Assembly (NCBI GenBank): GCA_964581355.1
Contig: CAZOOA010000103.1
Coordinates: forward strand, 1 to 7,123
Reading direction: 5' to 3'
Length of the DNA: 7,123 bases
From: CAZOOA01 sp964581355
Lineage (GTDB): Bacteria; Bacillota; Dethiobacteria; DTU022; UBA8154
The notes beneath the pieces were generated by a model, which saw only the letters and a program-made list of their open reading frames with translations, had not been told where the DNA came from and ran no database searches. Of this stretch, positions 1 to 6,146 are shown one piece after another. Made by a program: the position numbers and the translations under genes. Position 1 is the stretch's first letter. Every line of letters begins with the position of its first letter.

Positions 1-2
1 TC

Positions 3-92
3 AATCCGTTCAGGACCTGTAGCGGTTGCCCGGTTTATATTCCGGCGAAGGAGGCTAAGGGAAAAATTGCAGAGGATGTGAGTTCCTGCTGA
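3..92 (+). CDS. 3' end of an unidentified upstream gene (partial)
   Basis: The frame starting at base 3 stays open from the window edge to a TGA at 90-92 and would encode about 29 C-terminal residues, including TCSGCPVYIP and a terminal SSC. A second frame (base 1 to the TGA at 76-78) is also open and gives an arginine-rich tail, so the frame is not certain. A response regulator is often encoded just upstream of a histidine kinase, but the usual OmpR-type ending (TVxGVGYxF) is not visible in either frame. The RT..G..Y spacing in frame 3 is only a loose resemblance. An AAGGAGG at 48-54 looks like a ribosome binding site, but no start codon at a suitable distance opens a useful frame, so it is probably coincidental. 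Function unknown. Confidence 0.3.
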   Translation, partial: NPFRTCSGCPVYIPAKEAKGKIAEDVSSC

Positions 93-112
93 TTGTTTTT
101 ACCCGATAAAAA

Positions 113-1528
113 ATGAGCATACGTTACAAAATGCTGGGTGCCTTTATCATCGTCATTGCCGTAGCCGTGCTGGCCATGGCTTTTACCTCCCGCCTGTTCA
201 TCGGGAATGTATTCGAGCGCTACAGCCAGGGCTACCGTACGGTGGTGGTGGAACAGTGGGAATATGTTTTCCGGTCCTATTACCAGCGCCACGGTAGCTG
301 GGAAGGGGTGGAGCAGCTCTTAACCCAGCGGACCCGGGGCAGGGGGCCGATGCCGGCCACACCCCAGGGTCAGGCCAAAGGTGGGACCCGGGGTGTCCTG
401 CCCGGGGAAGGGCTGATCCTGGCCGATCCCGGCGGCCGGGTGCTCCTGGATTCCGACGCTGAAACTGCGGGGGAGGCTCTCTCCGAGGACCTGCTGGACC
501 AGGGTGTGCCTATCGTGGTGGAAAATGAAACGGTGGGCATCCTGGTGATGCATTCCCAGGAGGTGCAGGCAGTGCAGACGCTGGAGGAACAGTTCAATCA
601 CTCGATGATTTTGGGAGTTTTTTGGGGCGGGATTGTCGCCCTGCTGGCCGGTGCGGTGCTCAGTTTTCTGCTCAGCGGCCAGGTGACCCGCCCCCTGGCC
701 CAGTTGACTTCCTCTGCTCTGAAATATGCCCGGAGAGATTATCGCCACCGGCTCCAGCTAAAAAGAGAAGATGAAGTGGGCAAACTGGCCCAGGCCTTTA
801 ACCAGATGGCAGACAGCCTGGAAAAAAATGAAAAAGTGCGCCGCAACCTGTTGGCTGACGTCTCACACGAACTCAGGACCCCTGTCACAATCCTGCAGGG
901 CAACTTTGAAGCCCTGCAGTCGGGCAAGGCAGAGCCAACACCCCAGCGTCTTTCCTCCTTGTACGATGAAGTGCTCCGGTTAGGGCGCCTGGTAAGTGAT
1001 ATGGAAGCGATCAACCTGGCAGAAGCGGGCAAACTGCCCCTTGATCGCCGCTATGTTGATCTTGCAGCCCTGGTTGCCCGGGCGGCCGGGGCGTTTCAGC
1101 ACGAAGCGGATGAGCGCAACATATCCTTTCAAATCGAAATGGTGCCGGAAACAGGTAGATGGTACCTGGATGAAGACCGGCTGGTCCAGGTGCTGATTAA
1201 CCTGCTGGCCAACGCCTTTAAATTCACACCCGATGGAGGCGAGATTATTCTGCGTGCCCGTCAGGAAGGCCGGGGATTGAGCATCGATGTGCTGGACTCC
1301 GGCCCGGGGATCCCTCCCGGGGAACTTCCTTTCCTGTTTGAGCGCTTCTACAAAGTAAGCCAGGGCCGGGGGGGTGGAAGCGGCCTGGGTCTGTCTATTG
1401 CCAAAAGTTTTGTCGAGGCCCACGGAGGAAGCATTCATGCTGCCAACCGTCCCCAGGGGGGCGGCATCTTCAGCTTTACCCTGCCTCCAGGGCCGGGTTC
1501 AGGTCAGGATCCCGGTTTAGGCTCTTAA
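113..1528 (+). CDS. Membrane sensor histidine kinase (HAMP-HisKA-HATPase)
   Basis: A 471-residue sensor kinase of the two-component type: it senses a signal outside the membrane, autophosphorylates on histidine and passes the phosphate to a response regulator. Seen in order: membrane segment at about residues 8-25; extracytoplasmic region 27-165; second membrane segment about 166-188; HAMP about 189-240; HisKA with SHELRTP at 251-257 (phospho-acceptor H252); then an ATPase domain with N-box NLLANA (N367), G1 box DSGPGI (395-400), F-box LFERFYK and G2 box GSGLGL (422-427). All catalytic boxes are intact. The sensor part holds a Gly/Pro-rich stretch (about 75-100), then a segment (LILADPGGRVLLDSD and following) that resembles a Cache/PAS-like sensor fold; the ligand is unknown. 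An in-frame TAA at 107-109 rules out an earlier start. No Shine-Dalgarno precedes the ATG, so translation may depend on the gene ending 20 bases upstream. The C-terminus is a Gly/Pro tail. No partner regulator is recognised in the window. Confidence 0.95.
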   Translation: MSIRYKMLGAFIIVIAVAVLAMAFTSRLFIGNVFERYSQGYRTVVVEQWEYVFRSYYQRHGSWEGVEQLLTQRTRGRGPMPATPQGQAKGGTRGVLPGEGLILADPGGRVLLDSDAETAGEALSEDLLDQGVPIVVENETVGILVMHSQEVQAVQTLEEQFNHSMILGVFWGGIVALLAGAVLSFLLSGQVTRPLAQLTSSALKYARRDYRHRLQLKREDEVGKLAQAFNQMADSLEKNEKVRRNLLADVSHELRTPVTILQGNFEALQSGKAEPTPQRLSSLYDEVLRLGRLVSDMEAINLAEAGKLPLDRRYVDLAALVARAAGAFQHEADERNISFQIEMVPETGRWYLDEDRLVQVLINLLANAFKFTPDGGEIILRARQEGRGLSIDVLDSGPGIPPGELPFLFERFYKVSQGRGGGSGLGLSIAKSFVEAHGGSIHAANRPQGGGIFSFTLPPGPGSGQDPGLGS

Positions 1529-1550
1529 CGGTTGAGTCTTGCGCTTTTTT
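1519..1550 (+). terminator. Possible weak terminator after the kinase gene
   Basis: GGCTC at 1520-1524 can pair with GAGTC at 1534-1538 (five pairs, one of them G-U) across a nine-base loop that contains the stop codon. A run of six T follows at 1545-1550, but six bases separate it from the stem. The stem is short and the spacing imperfect, so this is only a candidate. No better hairpin with a T-run was seen after this gene. Confidence 0.22.
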
Positions 1551-1763
1551 GGACAAGAATTCTATCGCGCGGCACAACTGCACAGAGAAAAATTATGGTT
1601 CTGGCTCGTCCAGGTTGGGGAAAAGCTGAAAACTGATCCTGGGATCCTGGGTCGCAGAGCCCGGGCCATAGGTCCTGGTCCTTCCTTCGTTATGTCCCCC
1701 TGCTCCCCGGGGCCGTTGCAAGCCCAAGACATTATTTGTTCCTTGAGCGAGATGTTTTCGGTC

Positions 1764-1796
1764 AGTATTTTGTTAATGAAAGTATTTTGTCAATGA
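1764..1796. repeat. Tandem direct repeat, 16 bases with a 17-base period
   Basis: AGTATTTTGTTAATGA at 1764-1779 is repeated as AGTATTTTGTCAATGA at 1781-1796, with one mismatch and one base between the copies. It lies in the A+T-rich half of the intergenic region, about 325 bases upstream of the spo0E-like gene. A period near two helical turns would suit two copies of a protein binding on one face of the DNA, but it could equally be a replication-slippage duplication. The reverse strand across it reads TTGACA followed 18 bases later by AATACT, a weak promoter resemblance. Confidence 0.6.
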
Positions 1797-2106
1797 GTGG
1801 TAGGGTTTTTTAGTTTTCCGTCGAATGATTTAAAAAGGCGAAGCAGCATGTACTAACCGCGACCGCTCTAACGAGCCACAACATGGAGATGAAAAACCTT
1901 GCTTACGTTCGAAGTGCTGGTTTTCAGTATCCCCTCCCCTTAACCGGTGGTTTCAGCAGCCACTATCTGGCCATTATTCTCTTGTTTGGTCGTTGCAGTG
2001 GAAGAAAAGTTGGTTTTAACCTGCAGCGCTTGGCCGAGGCCGGATGTCAAAAATACATTATATTGCCAATAATTATTGCCTACAATTCGCACCATTAAAC
2101 GAAATC

Positions 2107-2115
2107 AAGGAGGAG
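2107..2115 (+). promoter_or_regulatory. Strong ribosome binding site of the spo0E-like gene
   Basis: AAGGAGGAG lies six bases before the ATG at 2120 and matches the anti-Shine-Dalgarno sequence well. This fixes the start of the small gene and is the main non-homology evidence that it is translated. Confidence 0.85.
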
Positions 2116-2119
2116 AAAC

Positions 2120-2347
2120 ATGAATAAAAAGGTTGGTTGCAGGGAAATTCGGCTGAAAGTGGAAATTGAACATCTCAAACAGAAAATGGAACAGACGTTT
2201 CTGAAGAAGCAAAGCCTGCAACACCCGGAGATATTACGGGTTTCCAGGGTGCTGGACCAAAAAATTGTCGAGTACACCCGGTATATGAAAAAACAAAACA
2301 GGGAATCGAATATTCCCGAAGAATATAGAATAAAAGTCCTGGATTGA
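2120..2347 (+). CDS. Spo0E-like sporulation regulatory protein
   Basis: A 75-residue soluble protein matching the Spo0E family of small aspartyl-phosphate phosphatases, which in Bacillus remove phosphate from Spo0A and so hold back sporulation. The evidence is the two-helix pattern: a first helix about residues 9-33 (IEHLKQKMEQTF), a short turn with HPEIL, and a second helix carrying the family signature around SRVLD at 42-46 (SQELD in classical members), followed by KIVEYTRY. S42 and D46, the conserved signature positions, are both present. The length is normal for the family. The start is fixed by AAGGAGGAG six bases upstream. The gene is followed 29 bases later by the RCC1-protein gene on the same strand, so they may be co-transcribed. 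Many clostridial-type genomes carry several Spo0E-like proteins of unproven target, so action on Spo0A is family-based inference. I give no gene symbol because paralogues cannot be told apart here. Confidence 0.85.
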   Translation: MNKKVGCREIRLKVEIEHLKQKMEQTFLKKQSLQHPEILRVSRVLDQKIVEYTRYMKKQNRESNIPEEYRIKVLD

Positions 2348-2376
2348 TTGATTTTCATATCTGGTAGGTGAATGGC

Positions 2377-4002
2377 ATGTGGGCGTGGGCTCAAGACCGA
2401 AGAAAAAAATGCCTGTCCTTACTGGCTGCGCTGTTGCTCCTGTTCCTGTTTCAGGCACTTCAGCCTCAAGCCGGAGAGGCTGTCCCCAGGGGAAAAAACC
2501 CCGGCTGCAGTCCGGATACGGTTCCGGTGCTGGCAGCCGGGGGGTATCACACCCTGGTATTGAAAGGCGATGGCACCGTTTGGGGCTGGGGCCGGGGTGG
2601 TGCTCTGGGCGAAGGGACCAGCCGTCAGGAGAATCAACTTCAGCCCGTGCAGGCAGAGCGGCTTACCGGTGTTGTATCTTTGGATGCATCGGCAGGTCAT
2701 TCCGTGGCCCTGAGCGCCCCCGGCGATGTCTGGACCTGGGGCAGCGGGCTTTTAGGCGCCCTGGGGCATGGTGATGCCGCCAGGATAGATTATCCTGAGA
2801 AAGTTGAAGCAGTAACCGGTGTTATTGATATCGCTGCAGGGAGCAGCTTCACCCTGGCCGTTAAGGATGATGGTTCGGTCTGGGCCTGGGGGGATAACAG
2901 TGAAGGGCAGCTGGGTGACGGAACAGGGGAAAGGCAGTATCTTCCTGTGCAGGTGGAAGGACTGTCCGGGGTCAAAGCGGTTTCAGCGGGCAGTTACCAC
3001 GGTGTGGCTTTGAAAGAAGATGGCACAGTCTGGGCCTGGGGACATGTTCTGCTGCAGGATCAGTCCCGCACGGAAGTGCCCGTACAGGTTCCTGAGCTTG
3101 ACGGCATCGTTGCCGTGGAGGCCGGTGGAGAACACACCCTGGCTTTGAAGGAGGACGGCACGGTCTGGACTTGGGGGCGGGGTGTATACGGCCAGCTGGG
3201 TCGAGGCCAGATGGTTTCTGCCCGCAGACCTGTCCAAATTAAAGGCTTTTCCAGCATCACCGCGTTGGCCGCCGGTGACAGCCATTCCCTGGCGCTCCAG
3301 GAGGACGGCACGGTCTGGGCCTGGGGCTATAACCGGGATGGCCAGCTGGGTACCGGGGCCCAGGTCGATGATTTCCCCTGGGGCGAAACCATCCCCAGCC
3401 AGGTTCAGGGCCTGGAGACGCTGGAGGTTGCTGACCTATCGGCAGGCGGCTTTGCCGGGGGAGTTTTTTCCCTGGCTGCCTCAAGGTGCTGTCAGATTGT
3501 CCTGCAGGTGGACCAGCCTGAAGCCCGGTGGAAGGGGCTGGAACTCTATGCCTGGGGCGAAAACCAGTATGGCCAGCTGGGTGATGGGACCCGGGATCTC
3601 CAGCCCGAGCCTGTCAAGCTGGAATTTGACCCCACGGCCCCGGTTGTCCTGGATGTGCCACCCTTTATTGAAAACGACCGCACCCTGGTGCCTTTGCGCT
3701 TCGTTGGCGAAGCCATGGGCGCTGAATTTGCCTGGGATGAAGCGGACCGCAGGGTAACCTATACCCGGGATGAACAGGAAATTGTGCTCTGGATCGACGA
3801 GAAAAAAGCCCTGCTAAACGGGCAGGAGCAGGAGCTGGATGTCTCCCCCCGGATTGTCCGCAACCGCACAGTGGTGCCCCTGCGCTTTGTCGGTGAAGCT
3901 CTGGGGGCGGAGTTTCACTGGGACGGGGAAAACCGCCGCATCACCATTGATCTCCCTTCCGGGGCAGAAACAGTGGGAAAGGATGATTCCCATAACACGT
4001 GA
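2377..4002 (+). CDS. Secreted RCC1-repeat propeller protein with copper amine oxidase N-terminal-like domain
   Basis: A predicted exported protein of 541 residues. A signal peptide is plain: RRKK at 8-11, a leucine-rich core (about 13-28) and a likely cleavage after AGEA (residue 35). Residues about 53-413 hold seven RCC1-type repeats of about 50 residues, each with a core like HTLALKEDGTVWAWG and usually GQLGDGT; seven would close one beta-propeller. Repeat 4 lacks the GQLG segment (VLLQDQSRTEVPVQV instead), and repeat 7 is irregular, with CC at 371-372 and an insertion before YAWGENQYGQLGDGT. Residues about 424-526 are two copies of a motif built on RTLVPLRFVGEAMGAEF and RTVVPLRFVGEALGAEF, matching the 'copper amine oxidase N-terminal' family (PF07833). 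This is a stalk-type module common in surface proteins of Firmicutes; it is not catalytic and does not imply copper oxidase activity. Role unknown; a cell-surface binding or scaffold function is inference. Start: ATG 2377 is preferred because AGGTGA lies five bases before it. An in-frame GTG at 2368 would add three residues but lacks a good site. The 3' end overlaps the next gene by 20 bases. Confidence 0.88.
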   Translation: MWAWAQDRRKKCLSLLAALLLLFLFQALQPQAGEAVPRGKNPGCSPDTVPVLAAGGYHTLVLKGDGTVWGWGRGGALGEGTSRQENQLQPVQAERLTGVVSLDASAGHSVALSAPGDVWTWGSGLLGALGHGDAARIDYPEKVEAVTGVIDIAAGSSFTLAVKDDGSVWAWGDNSEGQLGDGTGERQYLPVQVEGLSGVKAVSAGSYHGVALKEDGTVWAWGHVLLQDQSRTEVPVQVPELDGIVAVEAGGEHTLALKEDGTVWTWGRGVYGQLGRGQMVSARRPVQIKGFSSITALAAGDSHSLALQEDGTVWAWGYNRDGQLGTGAQVDDFPWGETIPSQVQGLETLEVADLSAGGFAGGVFSLAASRCCQIVLQVDQPEARWKGLELYAWGENQYGQLGDGTRDLQPEPVKLEFDPTAPVVLDVPPFIENDRTLVPLRFVGEAMGAEFAWDEADRRVTYTRDEQEIVLWIDEKKALLNGQEQELDVSPRIVRNRTVVPLRFVGEALGAEFHWDGENRRITIDLPSGAETVGKDDSHNT

Positions 4003-5137
4003 TCGGGTGGTTTCCGTGCAGAGAGGAAGGACATTACGAGAGCGGGTTTTGAGCTGCCTGGAAGAGCTGGGTGGCCTGCAAAGCCTGGTGCCTCCCGGAC
4101 AAACGGTGCTGTTGAAACCCAACCTGGTCATGGACCGGCCCCATTCATCCGGGGCGATTACCAATCCTGCGCTGCTGGACATTTTGCTGGATGCACTGCT
4201 CCGGCAGGCTTCACCCCGGGAAGTGATTGTGGGCGAAGGTGCAGCCGCCCACTGTTCCACGGAAAAAGCCTTTTCGGTCAGCGGTGTGGACAAAATAGCG
4301 CAAAAGTATGGAGTCAGGCTGGTGGACTTGCAGAAAGACAATTATGTGCAGGTTTCCGTGCCCCGGGGTAAGGCCCTGAAGCAGGTAGAGGTGGCACGGA
4401 CAGTCCTGGAGGCCGACTGCCTGATCAATTTGCCTGTTTTAAAGATGCATTGCCAGACCCAGGTGACAATTGGGCTGAAAAACCTGAAAGGGTGTATCAG
4501 CGACCGGGAAAAAAAACGGTTTCACAGCCTGGAGCTGGAGCAGTGCATCGCCGATCTAAATACGGTTCTCTCTGTCCAACTTGTGGTTGTGGATGCCACT
4601 CTGGGTTCTTTTGCCTGGGAAGGAGGGGGTGACCCGGTGCGCCTGGACACGGTGCTGGCCGGGACCAACCAGGTTTCCGTCGATGCGGTGGCAGCCTCAC
4701 TACTGGGCTATCATCCCGGTGAAATCGAGCATATTCGGCTTTCCGAAGCGCATGGCCTGGGTACGGCCCGGCGGGAACAGATCCAGGTGCTGCACCCGGA
4801 AAAGTTAGAGGGTATTTCTTTCCCGGCTGAGTTTCGGTGCGGGGTCCAGTACCGGGTTCCCGGCTTGCAGGTTGTGGAAAAGGGGACCTGCACACCATGT
4901 TTGGCCAGTTTTCTTGCTGCGACCCGGCGGCTGGAAAAGGAAAGGATCTATCTGCCCGGCACGGCCTACCTGGGGCAGAGGCTGACAGAAGCAGACCTGG
5001 AAACCCTTGGGGGGCAGGGAAAAGGTTTAGGTATTGGCAATTGTGGCGCCAGGCTGGTCGGGCAGGAAGAGGCGGTTTGGGGCTGTCCTCCCGAGGGGTG
5101 GCAGGTTTACAATTTCTTAAAAGGGATGGTCCGCTAA
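3983..5137 (+). CDS. DUF362 domain-containing protein
   Basis: A 384-residue cytoplasmic protein (no signal peptide or membrane segment) of the DUF362 family (PF04015), whose biochemical role is not established; some members are linked with iron-sulfur proteins. Family features seen: VLLKPNLV at 42-49, GEGAAAHCSTEKAF around 84-97, and the hallmark DCLINLPVLKMH (145-156) with GLKNLKGCISDREK (164-177). Many family members carry an added ferredoxin domain; this one has no CxxCxxCxxxCP motif. The C-terminal part does have four cysteines, CTPC (303 and 306), C354 and C368, which could bind a metal or cluster; that is inference. Start: the frame is open further upstream inside the RCC1 gene, but ATG 3983 is chosen because homology begins soon after it and a purine-rich GGGAAAGG precedes it. 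The 20-base overlap with the RCC1 gene suggests translational coupling. It converges with the PilZ gene 44 bases after its stop. Confidence 0.88.
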   Translation: MIPITRDRVVSVQRGRTLRERVLSCLEELGGLQSLVPPGQTVLLKPNLVMDRPHSSGAITNPALLDILLDALLRQASPREVIVGEGAAAHCSTEKAFSVSGVDKIAQKYGVRLVDLQKDNYVQVSVPRGKALKQVEVARTVLEADCLINLPVLKMHCQTQVTIGLKNLKGCISDREKKRFHSLELEQCIADLNTVLSVQLVVVDATLGSFAWEGGGDPVRLDTVLAGTNQVSVDAVAASLLGYHPGEIEHIRLSEAHGLGTARREQIQVLHPEKLEGISFPAEFRCGVQYRVPGLQVVEKGTCTPCLASFLAATRRLEKERIYLPGTAYLGQRLTEADLETLGGQGKGLGIGNCGARLVGQEEAVWGCPPEGWQVYNFLKGMVR

Positions 5138-5175
5138 AAAGTGTGGTTTTCCACTGCTCCCGTTGTGAGCAGGAA
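5137..5175. terminator. Possible terminator between convergent genes
   Basis: Two small hairpins lie in the short gap between the convergent DUF362 and PilZ genes: GTGG-TTTT-CCAC and, beside it, CTGCTC (5154-5159) with GAGCAG (5167-5172) across a seven-base loop. Read on the minus strand, the six-pair hairpin comes first, then GTGGAAAACCAC followed by ACTTTTT, so the arrangement suits termination of the PilZ transcript better than of the plus-strand unit. The stems are short, so this is a moderate candidate at best. Confidence 0.35.
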
Positions 5176-5181
5176 AGGGGG

Positions 5182-5934
5182 TCAGATCCTGCGCTCCCGC
5201 ATAATAATGAACGTAAAGCTCACGATTTCGTCTTTTAACCGTTCACTGACATCGACAAACTCAATGGCGTGCCGGTAGCGGAGCGAGACATCCTTGTGCG
5301 GCGTGGAGACCCAGACGACACGGCCCACCAGCAAAACGGGGTTCTCTTCATTTTTGGTGCGTAAAATAACCCGCAGCAGCAAATGGGTCCCTTCAAGGTG
5401 CCTTTTGTCGGTGACAAGCATCAACCCGCCGCCGCTGATATCCAGGGTAAAGCCTTCCCGGGGCTGGCCCAGGGCTTCTGCCAGCATTTCCAGGGCTATC
5501 TGCTCTGCATCGCGCCGGGTCCGTCCGGGTTTTTCCATCTCTTCCCTGGAGGGGAGGTCATACCGTTCTTTGTAATTTTTGTCCTCCAGGATCCAGTATT
5601 GGACGTTTAGGGTGCAGTCCAGGCGGAAATGTTCCCTTCTTTGGAACCTGGTTACTTCTTCAGGCCAGGCGATCAGGTACAAGGGCAGGTCATTGTCATC
5701 ATGTTTTTCGCCCAAAACGGTGCTGTTGAAGTTGTAGAGAGAGTTTTTGTGCACAAGCCGGAAAAACCATTGGCTTCCTTTGGGCATATGCAGGTACGTA
5801 TGCTGGAGCATGGGAACTCCAATACCGATACTGTTTTCTCCAACTTCCTGGACCAGGCTTTTGAAGAAAGCATCCCGGTTATGATCGTAAACATCCAACA
5901 GCAGGTTTTCCCGAAACAGTTCCTGAATCGACAT
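5182..5934 (-). CDS. YcgR-like PilZ-domain c-di-GMP receptor
   Basis: A 250-residue cytoplasmic protein with an N-terminal YcgR-type domain (about 1-95) and a C-terminal PilZ domain (about 97-240). Proteins of this layout bind cyclic di-GMP and, in studied bacteria, slow or stop the flagellar motor. Both binding motifs are intact: RxxxR as R100-R104 in RREHFR, and D/NxSxxG as D165, S167 and G170 in DISGGG. The stretch between the motifs is long (about 60 residues) because of a charged, probably helical insertion (about 117-160). The ATG is preceded by GGAGG (complement of 5940-5944) with good spacing. It stands alone on the minus strand, convergent with the DUF362 gene and divergent from the nitroreductase gene. 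No flagellar gene is in the window, so control of motility is inferred from the family. Effects on a polysaccharide synthase or another c-di-GMP output are possible. I saw no convincing promoter for it. Confidence 0.92.
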   Translation of the reverse strand: MSIQELFRENLLLDVYDHNRDAFFKSLVQEVGENSIGIGVPMLQHTYLHMPKGSQWFFRLVHKNSLYNFNSTVLGEKHDDNDLPLYLIAWPEEVTRFQRREHFRLDCTLNVQYWILEDKNYKERYDLPSREEMEKPGRTRRDAEQIALEMLAEALGQPREGFTLDISGGGLMLVTDKRHLEGTHLLLRVILRTKNEENPVLLVGRVVWVSTPHKDVSLRYRHAIEFVDVSERLKDEIVSFTFIIMRERRI

Positions 5935-6002
5935 AGTTCCCTCCGTCTGCAGTCTGACTCCTTCATCCTGTCCAGAAGAGTCAAGATGTACGTTGCCCGG
6001 CC

Positions 6003-6032
6003 TTACACAACTAGCTGGCAGCCAGGGTGTAA
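6003..6032. repeat. Inverted repeat TTACAC/GTGTAA enclosing a small palindrome
   Basis: TTACAC at 6003-6008 pairs with GTGTAA at 6027-6032. Between them lies CTGGCAGCCAG (6015-6025), itself a perfect palindrome around a central A, but its centre is offset from that of the outer pair. A run of eight A's begins at 6031, within the end of the right arm, so neither strand has the hairpin-then-T-run order of a terminator. It sits 69-98 bases upstream of the PilZ start and 115-144 bases upstream of the nitroreductase start. It could be an operator or a leader RNA structure of the PilZ transcript; no regulator is identified. Confidence 0.35.
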
Positions 6033-6053
6033 AAAAAATTTCCCTTCCCTCTT

Positions 6054-6085
6054 CTTAGATACTTAGATATATAATACCGTATATC
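6054..6085 (+). promoter_or_regulatory. Candidate promoter/operator upstream of the nitroreductase gene
   Basis: CTTAGATA occurs twice in perfect tandem (6054-6061 and 6062-6069), followed at once by a perfect -10 hexamer TATAAT (6070-6075) and the nine-base palindrome ATACCGTAT (6074-6082). GATATA and TATATC (6066-6071 and 6080-6085) also form an inverted repeat around it. No good TTGACA lies 16-18 bases upstream, which would suit a promoter that needs an activator or is controlled at these repeats. The distance to the nitroreductase ATG is about 70 bases. Assignment to that gene is inference from position and strand. Confidence 0.45.
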
Positions 6086-6146
6086 CTTTTAAGCAGGCAG
6101 CTTTTTTTCATAATTTTTCAGAATCTATCAACAAGGAGTTGATCGC

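Larger units (their letters stand above)
1529..2119. other. Intergenic region without a convincing gene
   Basis: About 590 bases between the kinase gene and the spo0E-like gene. Open frames at 1539-1796 (TTG start) and 1883-2098 (ATG start) have no ribosome binding site and resemble no family I know. The distal part, roughly 1740-2100, is visibly richer in A+T than the flanking genes, as expected for non-coding or decayed sequence. It contains the tandem repeat at 1764-1796 and the ribosome binding site of the next gene. TATATT at 2059-2064 and TACAAT at 2081-2086 resemble -10 boxes, but neither has a good -35 box at 16-18 bases. I recognise no riboswitch or small RNA family. It could be a long leader, an unknown RNA, or a degraded gene. 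Confidence 0.5.

Noticed and set aside
1562..1732. Minus-strand open frame of 56 codons with AAGGA near the ATG
   Set aside because: The predicted peptide is low in structure and unrecognised; the ribosome site is modest and could be chance.
1539..1796. Open frame of 85 codons after the kinase gene
   Set aside because: It begins with TTG, has no ribosome binding site, and resembles no known family; it runs through the probable terminator area.
1819..1825. CGTCGAA, one mismatch from a Spo0A box (TGTCGAA)
   Set aside because: A seven-base motif with a mismatch is expected by chance, and it lies almost 300 bases from the spo0E-like gene with no promoter between that I trust.
1801..1925. Possible riboswitch such as a c-di-GMP or cobalamin type
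   Set aside because: No conserved core motif of either class could be found by eye.
1883..2098. Open frame of 71 codons in the A+T-rich intergenic region
   Set aside because: No ribosome binding site before the ATG and no recognisable family; the composition fits non-coding sequence.
3182..3757. Long open frame (191 codons) inside the RCC1 gene
   Set aside because: It is a shadow in another frame, caused by the GC-rich codon use of the real gene, whose repeats and domains are clear.
3646..3955. Copper amine oxidase enzyme
   Set aside because: Only the N-terminal-type stalk motif is present; there is no catalytic domain or topaquinone site.
3839..3982. N-terminal extension of the DUF362 protein to an earlier ATG
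   Set aside because: The extra 48 residues lie within the RCC1 protein's stalk domain in another frame and do not match the DUF362 family.
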